Shown in pieces: positions 1-10,735 of a stretch of 64,000 nt of DNA. The notes under the pieces were generated by a model. That model saw nothing but the letters and a program-made list of their open reading frames with translations. It searched no databases and was not told the origin of the DNA. Source of the DNA: Tomocerus qinae (taxonomy: Eukaryota > Arthropoda > Collembola > Entomobryomorpha > Tomoceridae); contig CM034547.1 of NCBI GenBank assembly GCA_020055645.1, positions 61,973,884 to 62,037,883 of the forward strand, read 5' to 3'. Both the position numbers and the translations under genes were made by a program. The stretch's first letter is position 1. Every line of letters begins with the position of its first letter.

Positions 1-3000
1 ATTTGTTCATTAACTAAAGTAATGACATCCTAGACACATTTGGGTAAAAGCCTGCTATTATAATAAGTCACAATCATTCCATTTCTGCGAAACACTATTT
101 ACATAAATCATGCCACATATGTGTGTGCACTCGCCGTAGCAAACAAATACTAATCCTACGTACATCACATAATTAACTCAAATACCCTGCAACAATCAAA
201 TTTTAAGCTTATAGGTAGTAAATAAACTAGCCAATTAGAATTATGCAGGTATATTATTATACCGATTGAGCTATAATGACTTAATATAGACTATAGTATT
301 CAGTATTACAATAAGCATCATGGACTTGATACTATATGTATGTATGAGTGTATCTTATAAATTAGGAGAAAGTTGACTACAGGCACAGGTCATCATAAAT
401 GGAGTAGAAATAAAAATTAATTTCCGGAAGAAGGCAGGTTTATTGTAAGTTGTAGTGAGCATCCATCAAATTGGCTGCAGCAGGTAGTAATAGCGACCAA
501 GTGAAATGCTGGATGTTTTTGACATAAACCAACGATTATCCAAATAGCGCCATATGTACCTACCCCAATATAAAGTAGTGAGTCAGATTGGTAATGTCTG
601 ATTATTCTGATGTTCTGGATATATCGGCCACCTATACGACATAAAAGCCACAGGGAATTGTTTGCACCTGTTCCAATTCTGATTACAATTCGATAAAGCT
701 CACCCACACTATATAAAAGGTCAAAATGACTAGCACTTAGGTTCAGTGAGAGAAAGCCCACCTGCAATGGGAACTAATATTAGACAAAAGACACTCCCCA
801 CAGAGTAGATTACGTTCCTCATACTAAACTCCTTTCACCACACCATAAGAAGATACGATGCCACGAAAAAGAAAGAAAACGCTACGACAGCCAGCCCAAG
901 ACGAAACTAAGCCACACAAACAATTAGATGGGACATTAAAGAGAATAACCAGCCGCAAAAGAACAAGACAAGAAATACTAGTGACCTACTATATCTCTTT
1001 TCTCACATCCACAGCAAACTCAGTTTCCCCACTTTTCCTTACCGACAAACTACAAACTAATAAAAACTATGGACATACTGATAGACTACTATCGTTTTAT
1101 TTTCGTCTTTCCCTTCTCACAAGAATGATTTTTATATTTATTACTTGCTGACAATTAAGGATGCTACTATATTACTACCCATTTGTTTATCTCCAATTCT
1201 TCAGCAGCCCAAAATAAACAACGGCACAAAATAAAAATGATTTCAAAGGGCGCAGTTGCAGTTTCACTGCAATCATTGGGATAAAAATAAATCTTACTTT
1301 TCTGTGCTCAGATGAATGCATCTTAAGTTTAACTCCAAGAAACGAAGATGATCTGTTTAATAGCAGAGGGGGGAATAAAAATATATTTTTTAAACATTGT
1401 AGTGGCACTGACACTAACATGGGATTTTATATAAAGTCACAAAAATATTTTTGCAGAGATATTTTCACAATACACTATGCTAGGTAAAATTAGATGTAGA
1501 GGTAAGTGCGTTTAAATATTTGGCAATGAGGCATCTGTGTTACCATTTTTTATGACTTTCTACTAAACATCCCCGTTCATACTACCTACTATAAAGAATT
1601 CTGGTACATTTTCCGGCATATTATAAAATTAAAATCGCTGGCTAGGTAAAGATTCTTCAATTTTCTTTTGCAAAGGATGTAAAGCCGTAAAGCGTATAAG
1701 AATTCAGTAAGTCTTCAAGGGATAGAGTTATTTCGTTATGCAGCAGAGCTTAGCTGAACAGTTTTCACCTCCGAGGAAATCTTTTAATGCTTGCTTTGCA
1801 TAGCTCTATAGCTTTATGCGTTCTGTCCGGAGAAAATCTATTCAGTTCAACGACCTACTTATTGTCAACAAAGGAGACCACTGTGACGCATAATAAAGCA
1901 CAATGAAACGAACAAATCCAGGAATTGCTTATAGAAAGGCAGCCGACATGACTACATAACTCTCTGGCTTCCTCTTTCAAATGTAAAGCAACATTTATAA
2001 TTTCATATAGGTAGAGATTTTGTCGTGTCATTTCCGATATTTTCATCCTGTAGGCTATGAATAATTTTCTTAATGTAATATGTAGGTAGATGACACTGCT
2101 CTAGATACCTACACACAGGGATGTATACTATTTAAAAAATATTTCATTTCTCCCCCATCCCTATTGCTTAGGATTATGAGTGAAAGCTAAAATATTTAGT
2201 ATAAAAATAGACAAAGCAAAATAGTGGAGGAAAAGAGCCAGACGAATTCTCAGACTGCACACATTCATGATATTCATGAGGCAAGGGTCTTCTGCCAGCC
2301 AGATTTGAATTCATGTGCAATTAAGCGGAATTCAAGAAATGTAAAGGAGAAGGACAAAAGAACCGAGGAGAACCAGACAGAATAGCAGAACTACTACACA
2401 GAAATGCAAAGTCCTCTCTCTAGCTTCCTCCCTGTATAACTAACATTGTACTGCTTTCCACATCCTACCTTCCTGGTATATATTTATAAGCATTAAATGT
2501 TATTATATCTGCCCATACATAAGTACCCACAGTTGCATAACAAATCTTACATCTCCCTGACTAGGTATTTCTCTACAATACACAATCTCCTATTAAATAA
2601 CGTAGCACAGTGTAATGCAACGTCAAATCTCGTCATCCCATCTGAGCATGCATATATGCACGACAAGTTGCTTCAATGACTCTTCCTCTTACTTTATAAA
2701 TCTCAGGCCAAGTTCAAGAATGAAAAGAGAAGCACAAGGAAGCAAATTCAAATTCAACTGCCTGGAGTGAAGTGAGCCATGCCAAACCACCTAGACCCAC
2801 TATTGCATTTTACACAGAGACTACTTTGCAATGGTCTTCCTCGTCCTGCTCGCCCGAGTTTTCTCGTCTACCCGACTTTAATTTCAGTTCCTGACTAGGC
2901 CTTATAAATCTCCATGCTTTCTTTCCCTTTTCCTTTTCATCTCCTTTACATTTCCATTCTTCACTTGACTCATTCAACTCATTTAATCCTTATAAATGCA

Positions 3001-6000
3001 AATATTCCTTCCCCATTAACAGATTCTTAGTTTTACTCTCAGCCAGTTATGCAGAATTCATATTATCCATATACAATATCATTATTTATAAAATAAATAC
3101 TATACTACCCAGTGTTGAAATTCTAGCACAAAAATATATCTAGTGTAATTGTATATGGCACAAATTAAATAATATCATAACTGTCTGGTATAAAATGTTC
3201 AGTGCACAATGCACATAGGAGTCCACGCAATCTTATATCATAGTTTGTAGCCTTTAGCCCAGCGCTAAATCAGAGGAGACAAGGCGAAATAATGTGGCGG
3301 CCGCATTGCATCCAACAAGACAAGACTTAATGATTTATGAACCTACTATATCATTCTTCAATGTGGAATAGCAAATGATATCAAGAGAATAGAGATGCAC
3401 TAGAGAACGTGTATGCGATATAAATAGACTCTGTACCATCTATTTACAAACATTGCACTTTACCTACCGTTTATATATCTTATTTCTCAAAACAAAACGA
3501 CGGGACTTAGCAGAGTGGAACAAAACAGATTGCAACACAAAGTGTCGTGTGTCTCCTTTCCAACTGCATTTGCCATTCGATATAACATCCTACTACTAAT
3601 TCCAAACTACAGCGGAAATATTCCATGGTTGTCTCAGAGTCACAGTGTCTAGTAGGCACCATGCAGTGCACTTATATTTAGCTATATATGTGACTAGCAT
3701 TAAATAACATCTTGAGTAGACTTCTTGAGATTCTGCTAAGGTCTTAAATATGTACGCTATGAAACTTACCTAATAAGTTACAGACGTACTGTGAATTCGG
3801 GATTTCTATGAAGCACTCAAGTTTACAGTATCGAACGAGACTAAAAATGCGTTACACATGTAGTGCATGTGAGGCATGTAATTCATTTAGCGATAGAGAT
3901 AGATACATGAGATTACAAAAGCTTTTTAACAATGAGCTAACCAAGTAGCATGTTACACAGAAAACAGTAGTACCTTACTAAAATATAGCACGTCATATAT
4001 CATAAAGAAACTCAGTGTACGGAAACAACACGGAATATTACAAGTTGTAATGGGAGGACGTCCTACAGAGTCATGTCTGCAGACAAAACCTCAAATTCCA
4101 TAAACAATGTCACTGCTCTTCCCTTGCGTTTTGTCTGCTGCTTCTCTTTAAGCCATTCTCGTCCCGTATTGATTTTCTCGTTTCACTATTCCAGTTATAT
4201 CTAGAATTGCATTTATATACCTGAGTAACCTTAATAGTGGTTACACATTGTTAAAACAACTTAAAGGTCCTGTATAATAGCCAAATAATATCTGTAATTT
4301 ACTTTTGAGCTTAAACTGCGCCCAGTCCACTAAATCCATTCATTACATTCAAAATCCAAATGCTCACTGCTTTTGTATAGGGAAATAACTACATGCTATA
4401 ATCGTAAACAAAACTAGAAACGTATTATTAAGTCTTGCTTGTGCATTGCTGCCTAAAGAGTGTAATGTTCTGGGGATGGCAAATATCAATCAACATTCTA
4501 CTTACACTTGTAATTTCCACTGCCCTTGAATATGTAATATGGTTGTGAACAGAGTAGACAAACCAAGACAAGTAAATAAGCATTTATCTCACACACACCC
4601 TCGCCTCTACATTTCTCTTCCTATGAAGTGCTAGCAGAAAGAAATAAAAATAATGTTGTGAAAGGAGAATAAACACATAATGTACAAATGTGAATGTTAT
4701 TACATACAATATAACACACAAACCAACCCTATAACTCTCTAGATAGTAAATGTATGCAATACAAACATGCAATCTTTACTTATGCATGTGTAATGAGCAT
4801 GGGGGATGAATGAAATGAAATAAGATGTCTCTGTGTCACTCATTCGTGTCTCATACGTTGCAATAGAATAAAATAACACTCCGTTATATTTATACTTTAG
4901 TTTGTACACATGTGTGAAGTTGGGATTATAAATAAAATCCTCGTATCCGGACAATACTAAATTGAACTGTATAGTTACACTATGCAATATGCAACATATG
5001 ATACATTGGATAATACAGCTACATGCATACACATATAACTACTTAAATGTACCCCATTTCCATTTACAATTCAGTGTAGTCAAATCTTCAGGGGAAAATT
5101 TGTCAAAGCTGAAATTACAGTGCACACGCATCCATAGTTATTGTTAGACTCACTACGCACACTTTACATAAGCGTCTACGTAAATATAGAGAGCAGGAAG
5201 AAGCAATATAAATACTCACATGTGCATATGGAACTATTAATGTAATCTATTGTACCATGCACAGAGTTTTCATTTTCATACCAGTAGTACACTGTATAGG
5301 GTTAAAGGACGAATTCGACTCATACAAGCCCAATGTAAACAAAACGCTAGTCTTTTGTAAGAACACTTTTGTAATCATAAAATACAAGTACTTACAATCC
5401 ACAAAGCGATTAAAGTTCAATTGAAGGACTAATGCCCTCTGAAGATTGGCAATAAGAATACATACATATGAGTTCCTTTCTCATGTGAATTATGAACTAC
5501 AATTATCTACTTAATCTGTAATTATCTTACATCTGTTTTACATATCATTTAGAATGCGTGATATAGTGGTAATGGGACGAGACGAAAACAGTTTAATACT
5601 TCAGTAGTAATACAGAATGTGATGATTTTCTCTAGATATCCTAATAAAAATATCCATTTGCATTTGAGAAGCAGGCAGGCAGTAGGTAGTCACTTTGGGG
5701 TGTGTTAGGAACCCAGTTTGGACTTGCTGTGCGTGGAATGTTTATGAGTGTGATGATAGGATGGGATAGTGTCTCTACGTATTGTAGTAGGAGTTGATTG
5801 TGTTGTGAGAGTAGCGGTGAAAGGGAACTTTCACCAATATCACGCAAAAATATTGCGCAAATGGCAAGGAGACCCGAGGGACAATGAAATATCAAGTGAG
5901 CAGCTGCCTCCCTTACGCTTACTTACGCTACCTGTCTGACATACCTAGTGTTTTCGCATATGAAGTCAGGTGGAAATTCAGCTATTAACTATGGTGTACG

Positions 6001-6509
6001 AGTACGGACTAGTATCTTTGTAACTACGAGCACATCCTAGTAAAGGTAGCCTACTTTACTTTTTTCTCTATTGCTTGATTCTACTCACACTCTGCTGCAT
6101 ATGTATGTCACATCCCCTTTCTCACTCACCAAGGTGCAATAACTAACTAAATACATTCAATACTCTTTCTATTCTGCAACGGTACATTCATATAAAACAG
6201 AACTGGAACTTAGCACGCGTAAAATGTTGAAATATCATCATGGTGAGCGTAGAACAAAGTGTTTGCTGTAGCTACATAGTAGTAGTTTATACAGAACATA
6301 TATTTTGTATTATAGGTTACAAAGTAAAAAAAGTCTTTTCATTCTCTGTATTCAGTATTGCTTTGAAGCAGTAGTCATGTCTATTTATATTATTACTTAC
6401 AGACGACGTGACGTAAGTAAAGTATGTTTTGAATTATCTTTATTTCACCAGCAGGTAGAGAGCTAAACTACATTACACTACTGAATTACTGCATCTATGT
6501 ACTGAAAGG
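1..6509. other. Non-coding DNA, probable intron of the kirre/roughest-like gene
   Basis: No coding region or RNA gene is recognisable here. The DNA is AT-rich with stop codons in all frames, and the short open frames have no domain or compositional sign of being genes. Because the host gene runs leftwards from 18210 and its next exon is not visible, this stretch is most simply part of that gene's intron. A NotI-type octamer (GCGGCCGC) at about 3298-3305 stands out in base composition but has no associated gene. Confidence 0.55.
6506..6509. repeat. Target-site duplication, left copy (AAGG)
   Basis: AAGG immediately precedes the TG of the 5' LTR and is repeated directly after the CA of the 3' LTR. 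A 5-bp reading (AAAGG) is possible if the terminal A of the LTR is assigned to the target, but TG..CA termini favour 4 bp. Confidence 0.85.
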
Positions 6510-6651
6510 TGGAAGGTAAATCCCGGCCTGTTGTCCAGGACTCACCTTCCCACGAGATACAAACACTACCTCATGGTAGTGTTCTTGCCACGTCTCTTCT
6601 CCTCTTCTCCGTCTCATCTTCCTCCCACACCATACACACTATCCCTATACA

Positions 6652-6657
6652 TATATA
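6652..6657 (+). promoter_or_regulatory. TATA-like element of the 5' LTR
   Basis: TATATA lies in an AT-rich part of the LTR about 120 bp before the polyadenylation hexamer, the arrangement expected for U3-R. Several nearby ACTATA repeats make the exact choice uncertain. The same site recurs in the 3' LTR. Confidence 0.35.
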
Positions 6658-6776
6658 CAACTATAACTATACTATAACTATACTAGAACTAACTATATTA
6701 TTCATGCACTCTGGACAATCAAACATTCCATTTATTCCTCATTCTCTCTTGGACTGTTGGGGACATACTTAGTCCC

Positions 6777-6782
6777 AATAAA
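6777..6782 (+). terminator. Polyadenylation signal AATAAA in the 5' LTR
   Basis: Canonical AATAAA within AGTCCCAATAAAGC. The equivalent copy in the 3' LTR should end the genomic transcript. Confidence 0.6.
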
Positions 6783-7093
6783 GCTAACTTAAACATTCAC
6801 TCCAATCTCTCATTCTAACTCTCATTCTCGGATTCATTCTACTTACACACATTCGGGGAACTAAGCATACTTCGGGACTCATACACAACCGCAGACATAC
6901 CCGGGTAACAGGCACACTCACATACACACCAGGATAGTCCCTCACATTGGGACAAGGACCGGACATCGTCACAGGACCGTGACCAACCCAGCCAGCCGTC
7001 AACACTGCCCGGTAAACGGCAAGACAGGTACGTACAGCTAAGTACGTGGCATACGGGGCATTCGGGGAGTAGGGAACAGCTACTCTACCCGCA

Positions 7094-8548
7094 TTGGGAC
7101 CGCGACAGCCGAACCGGGCAACTTCGAAGAGTTCGTTTTTTTAAAATTAAATTAAATTTAAATAAAATTAAATTAAATTCAATAAATATTTAATTACTTT
7201 CGTTCTTTTCTTTTCAGCCAAACAAAAGGAAAATTTTTTTTGTGGGTCACACCAGGTACCCTACTACGAAAAAAATTTTCTTGGCTTAACTTAATTATTA
7301 TTATCTTATGCCTAAACTAAAATTAAATTATTACATATAATTAAAAAAAAAAACACTCAATTTTCTTTATTTTTGAATTCCCTTGCTTCTATTCAGAAAA
7401 TACAAGCAAGGAAAAGCATAATTCTACGAAAATAAATATAGGGAAATCCAGGAAATCCCCTAAATTTAATAAAATCATTTAGGATTTAGGAATTAAATTA
7501 AAATTTTGATTTTTTTTGATTTTCTTGGATCGTCAAGCAGTAAATACACTGCGAAAAATTTTTCTTTTGGCCACGCCAGGTACGTTACGTACATGGGTTA
7601 TCTCTGGCCATAATTAACTTTAAATATTTCAATTAAATAATTTTCTATAGTTAAGGGTGACTTGACACTTCACAGAAAGTCAAGCCAGCCTTAATTAATC
7701 ATAATTCAGTTAGGAATACATTTACCTACATAAATAATTGTTATTTTCCCAAAAATAAACACTTTAGAGGAAAGTATTTCCGCATTTTGGTAAAATCTAC
7801 CCGTCCCCCTGCGCAAATTTTTCTTAAATTGTAAACACTTATAGAATTAAAAGCATAATAAATTCAAAGTACTAATAATATTGTTCTAACAGGTATTGCA
7901 GTACTACAGCCCAGAGACGGTCCTCAGTTTAACAAAAACGGAAGGATCTCTTTGGAAAAATATACAGTTAATTAGGTACAGCTTTAGAACTTACGAAATA
8001 AATTCAACACAATTATTTAATAAATATTTCTATAAATAAATACAGTACAGAATCTAATTGCACTTTACTTATTAGTTTTTTACAGCGAACCGGGGTAGCT
8101 TTACTAATTTTCGAACAAGGAAAATTCAAGTAACACCTGGAATAATTTTGAGAAAAAAGGAAAAACTGGTAACAATCAAAATAATAATTTATAATAATAT
8201 TAAGTATACCTATATAATTATATTATGAGTATCCCCGCATACCATACCCTCCCATAAGTAAATTATATAGATATAAGGGTAACATAGGAAGGTAGTTGAC
8301 CCCGAAAACTTTTGTAAATTAAGTTTGGAAAATACCATTCTGTTGATTTACATTAGTTATTTCTTTTTGACGAATCTTTATCGAGTTTTGAACCGACAAG
8401 ACTTGATTACTTCATTTGTTCTTTTTCTGAATATTCTTGTCTGGACACTCCGGATTTTGGAATTATTCAAATTAATTTAAATTTATAATTAAAGTAGTAA
8501 GCAAAGGGACAGCTACCTACCACACATGCATATGCATAATATTTCATA
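7094..8548 (+). other. Retrotransposon 5' leader (1.45 kb, non-coding)
   Basis: This long stretch lies between the LTR and the first ORF and has no ORF above about 60 codons. It holds an A/T-only tract (about 7135-7196), an 8-bp perfect hairpin CCTTGCTT/AAGCAAGG (7381-7388 with 7404-7411), and two copies of a 15-bp module matching at 13 positions, GGTCACACCAGGTAC (7245-7259) and GGCCACGCCAGGTAC (7569-7583). Each module contains a splice-donor-like CAG/GTAC. Acceptor-like pyrimidine tracts plus CAG occur at about 7201-7217 and 8071-8085. The region probably carries the packaging signal and splice sites, which is inference from position. Confidence 0.75.
7095..7112 (+). other. Candidate tRNA primer binding site
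   Basis: TGGGACCGCGACAGCCGA starts one base after the LTR. TGG is the complement of a tRNA CCA end, and this is the expected place for a minus-strand primer site. I could not match the following bases to a particular tRNA. Confidence 0.45.
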
Positions 8549-8818
8549 ATGCAACGTATCACATTTCAATTTTTGGCTAGTCCATACTTCTTGCAACACG
8601 GTTTTCTTAAAGTTGTTGTACCTCAACCTGATCGTCCAATGACATATTTAGATTTTATTATGTCCACTCAACTTCAAGATATGTTTAATCATCGTCTTTT
8701 CGCATCCGACCAAGAGTTTTCAACTTTCATTGGATGTCTTCATTATTGTAATTTTCGTAATTTTGAATATTACAGCATTTTTGACATTGATGCTAATATC
8801 TTGGCACAATATTCATAA
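8549..8818 (+). CDS. Pre-gag small ORF A (89 aa), unknown function
   Basis: An ATG-initiated frame of 89 residues, the first ORF of the retrotransposon. I do not recognise the protein. It is rich in Phe and Tyr, with no signal peptide, membrane segment or zinc motif. It is clearly related to the next ORF: both begin MQRI, share a Pro-x-Phe-x-Gln-x-Gly block near residues 12-18, a VVV block (22-24 here) and an NFE-aromatic-YS block (71-76 here). This points to a tandem duplication followed by strong divergence. It ends in TAA 15 nt before the next ATG, and the intervening codons are stop-free and in the same frame. Pre-gag proteins are unusual for Ty3/Gypsy; accessory, capsid-assembly or silencing-suppressor roles are only guesses. 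Confidence 0.8.
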   Translation: MQRITFQFLASPYFLQHGFLKVVVPQPDRPMTYLDFIMSTQLQDMFNHRLFASDQEFSTFIGCLHYCNFRNFEYYSIFDIDANILAQYS

Positions 8819-8833
8819 TTTTCTTCATTTACA

Positions 8834-9115
8834 ATGCAACGCATTTACATTCATACACTAAATAATCCATTGTTTTTTCAATTCGGAACTGTTGTTGTTA
8901 GGCCTACACAATTACCTGCTATTACATTTCACCAATTTGTAGCAACAGAGTTCCAAACACTTTATAACAATAAATTGGAAAATATTTATTATATTCCATA
9001 CTTATGCGCATTGTATGACTACGGACTGAAAAATAATTTTGAATTTTACAGTACCCAGTTCATTTACTGCGACGATTTAGTTGACACACTTAACATTAGT
9101 GGATATACCAACTAA
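8834..9115 (+). CDS. Pre-gag small ORF B (93 aa), paralogue of ORF A
   Basis: An ATG-initiated frame of 93 residues between ORF A and gag. It shares with ORF A the MQRI start, the Pro-x-Phe-x-Gln-x-Gly block, VVV (residues 20-22) and NFEFYS (68-73), at similar spacing. No known domain is recognisable and composition is again aromatic-rich. The sequence before its ATG (TTCTTCATTTACA) resembles that before gag (CTCTTCATTA), so the duplication may have included the start context. Gag begins 21 nt after its TAA, in the same frame and with no stop in between. Expression by reinitiation, leaky scanning or readthrough is possible; the sequence alone does not decide. Confidence 0.8.
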   Translation: MQRIYIHTLNNPLFFQFGTVVVRPTQLPAITFHQFVATEFQTLYNNKLENIYYIPYLCALYDYGLKNNFEFYSTQFIYCDDLVDTLNISGYTN

Positions 9116-9136
9116 ATTTTTCAATTCTCTTCATTA

Positions 9137-10735
9137 ATGCCATCTCGGGCTGAAATTCAGGCTGGAGATAGAGCACAAAGACTTGAACAACGACGCCGCC
9201 GAGAAATTATTGATGATCGGGCCGCGCTTAGATGCAATAATAGTATTCATCAAAATAATTTAGATTTAAGCTTCTTGGAAATTCGCCTTGCTCACGTTGA
9301 TGAAGTCATTAACGCTGTAGTAAATAATTTGGACTTCCAAGCTCCAGATATTCCTGTTCATCAAATTGTTGAACCAATTCATCATATAAATCCAATTCAA
9401 GACAATTTATTCATCATGGCTAATGCTAATAGACAATTGCCTTTAGTTTTGCCTCCTGCCATGGGCAATCTAGATGATGATCAAATTGCAGCCATTAACA
9501 ATTATTTAGGTGCACAAATTAATGCAGCACAAGCGAACGTCATCGTTCCGCACGGAAAGGCTATTATTCCTATTCCAAAATACAAACCACATGAACACAC
9601 AGCTACTACGTATTTAAACGACATTCAGCTTTATTATGAAGCCATGAATTTTAGACCAGCTGTGTATGTCAATATGCTACCTACCATCTTATCATACGAA
9701 CAAAGACTCTGGTTCGATAATATTAGGACTCCTGAACTTACTTGGGATGAATTTAGAGTTAGATTCACTGCTAAGTATGATGATTGGGATGCTACAGAAA
9801 ATAGAGCGAAGATTCTACGTGAACGTCGCCAAAGAGAAAACGAACCTGTAGAGCAATTTGTCTACGAAATGGTTCGATTAGCACGTCAAGTGACACCAGG
9901 AGAGGCTGAAGCTATTTCAGTACTCCGTGCTAAAAATGCATTAGTCCCGGACTTGAAGTTAGCCATTTCTAACAGTGCACAAGCAACAGCTGAAGAGTTG
10001 ATTGCTAGTGCTGGTAGAGCTTTGCGCGATTTGCGTGAAAGAGATACACTGAATGGCATATCTTCTAAACTCCCTCCTCTCAATGAACGAGAAAAACGAC
10101 AAATGCAAAAGCAATCGTCTAATTCAAAACCACAGGGCAACCAATCATATAATGCTCGTGGTCAATCCAATAATCAAAGAGGAAACTTCAGAGGACAAGG
10201 AAATTCTGGGAATTTCCGTGGTCAGGGATATTCTGGTAATTTCAAAAGTCAGAATCCCACATCACAGTTCCAAAATCAAAATTCCTCCAACAACAATAGT
10301 AATAATGATGCAAACACTGGGAATTCTTCACAGAACTCCAGAGGGAACTCTAGAGGTAACTCTGGCACTGTTATGACAAGAGGTCAACCTACGAGAGGAC
10401 AGAATTCCAATTACAGAGGAACTACTTCTCGTGGTAATTTTCGAGGCCGAGGCCAAGCTATCAGTAAATATGATGCAAATGCATTCTGCACTATTCATAA
10501 TACTTATGGCCATCACACTCAACATTGCCGGAAACCAATAGCTATGGCTATTCAGGAAAACGAACACAATGACGATAGTTATGTTGAGGACATTACGTCT
10601 CAGCATGACGATTCACAGCAACTCGGGCCACCGCCTGGATTTCCGGATCGTGTGCAGCCTGCTGTGCAATACGCTGATTTAAACTTTGCAGGGAGTGGGG
10701 GAAGTCAACCAGGTCCTTCCTACTCCCGGTATTAG
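9137..10735 (+). CDS. gag: Gag polyprotein (capsid and nucleocapsid)
   Basis: A 532-residue structural protein that should form the virus-like particle and package the RNA. Residues 1-90 hold a strongly basic helix and a His/Ile-rich linker. Residues about 145-310 resemble the retrotransposon gag (capsid) family, with the hallmark Trp-Asp-Glu-Phe near residue 203 followed by charged helices. Residues about 330-440 are a low-complexity Asn/Gln/Gly tract with repeated RGQ and RGN elements, typical of RNA binding. A single zinc knuckle follows: C451, H454, H459, C464, a C-x2-H-x4-H-x4-C arrangement instead of retroviral CCHC. The ATG at 9137 is the first in frame after the previous TAA. The last 58 nt overlap the pol frame and contain the frameshift site. 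Confidence 0.93.
   Translation: MPSRAEIQAGDRAQRLEQRRRREIIDDRAALRCNNSIHQNNLDLSFLEIRLAHVDEVINAVVNNLDFQAPDIPVHQIVEPIHHINPIQDNLFIMANANRQLPLVLPPAMGNLDDDQIAAINNYLGAQINAAQANVIVPHGKAIIPIPKYKPHEHTATTYLNDIQLYYEAMNFRPAVYVNMLPTILSYEQRLWFDNIRTPELTWDEFRVRFTAKYDDWDATENRAKILRERRQRENEPVEQFVYEMVRLARQVTPGEAEAISVLRAKNALVPDLKLAISNSAQATAEELIASAGRALRDLRERDTLNGISSKLPPLNEREKRQMQKQSSNSKPQGNQSYNARGQSNNQRGNFRGQGNSGNFRGQGYSGNFKSQNPTSQFQNQNSSNNNSNNDANTGNSSQNSRGNSRGNSGTVMTRGQPTRGQNSNYRGTTSRGNFRGRGQAISKYDANAFCTIHNTYGHHTQHCRKPIAMAIQENEHNDDSYVEDITSQHDDSQQLGPPPGFPDRVQPAVQYADLNFAGSGGSQPGPSYSRY
10678..10727 (+). promoter_or_regulatory. -1 programmed ribosomal frameshift signal between gag and pol
   Basis: The heptamer T-TTA-AAC (10678-10684) is in the correct gag-frame phase for simultaneous -1 slippage. 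After a 6-nt spacer (10685-10690), GGGAGTGGGGG (10691-10701) can pair with TTCCTACTCCC (10717-10727) to give an 11-bp stem with three G-U pairs and a 15-nt loop. The heptamer starts right after the last stop codon in the pol frame (10675-10677), so slippage is possible only within the short window down to the gag stop at 10735. Confidence 0.9.

Larger units (their letters stand above)
6510..7093 (+). repeat. 5' LTR (584 bp)
   Basis: It begins TGGAAGGTAAA and ends CTACCCGCA. It matches the 3' LTR with six transitions and one single-base indel, all between 6955 and 7037. Two hairpins occupy its start: GGAAGGT (6511-6517) with ACCTTCC (6544-6550), and a perfect 9-bp stem AACACTACC/GGTAGTGTT (6562-6570 with 6575-6583) closed by a TCAT loop. 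A third, ACGTAC with GTACGT, lies near 7030-7047. A TATA-like stretch and a polyadenylation hexamer are annotated separately; they suggest that R starts near 6680 and ends near 6800, which is inference. Confidence 0.97.

Noticed and set aside
3293..3308. GCGGCCGC as a CpG island or promoter mark
   Set aside because: The GC-rich patch is only about 15 bp long and has no gene or motif context.
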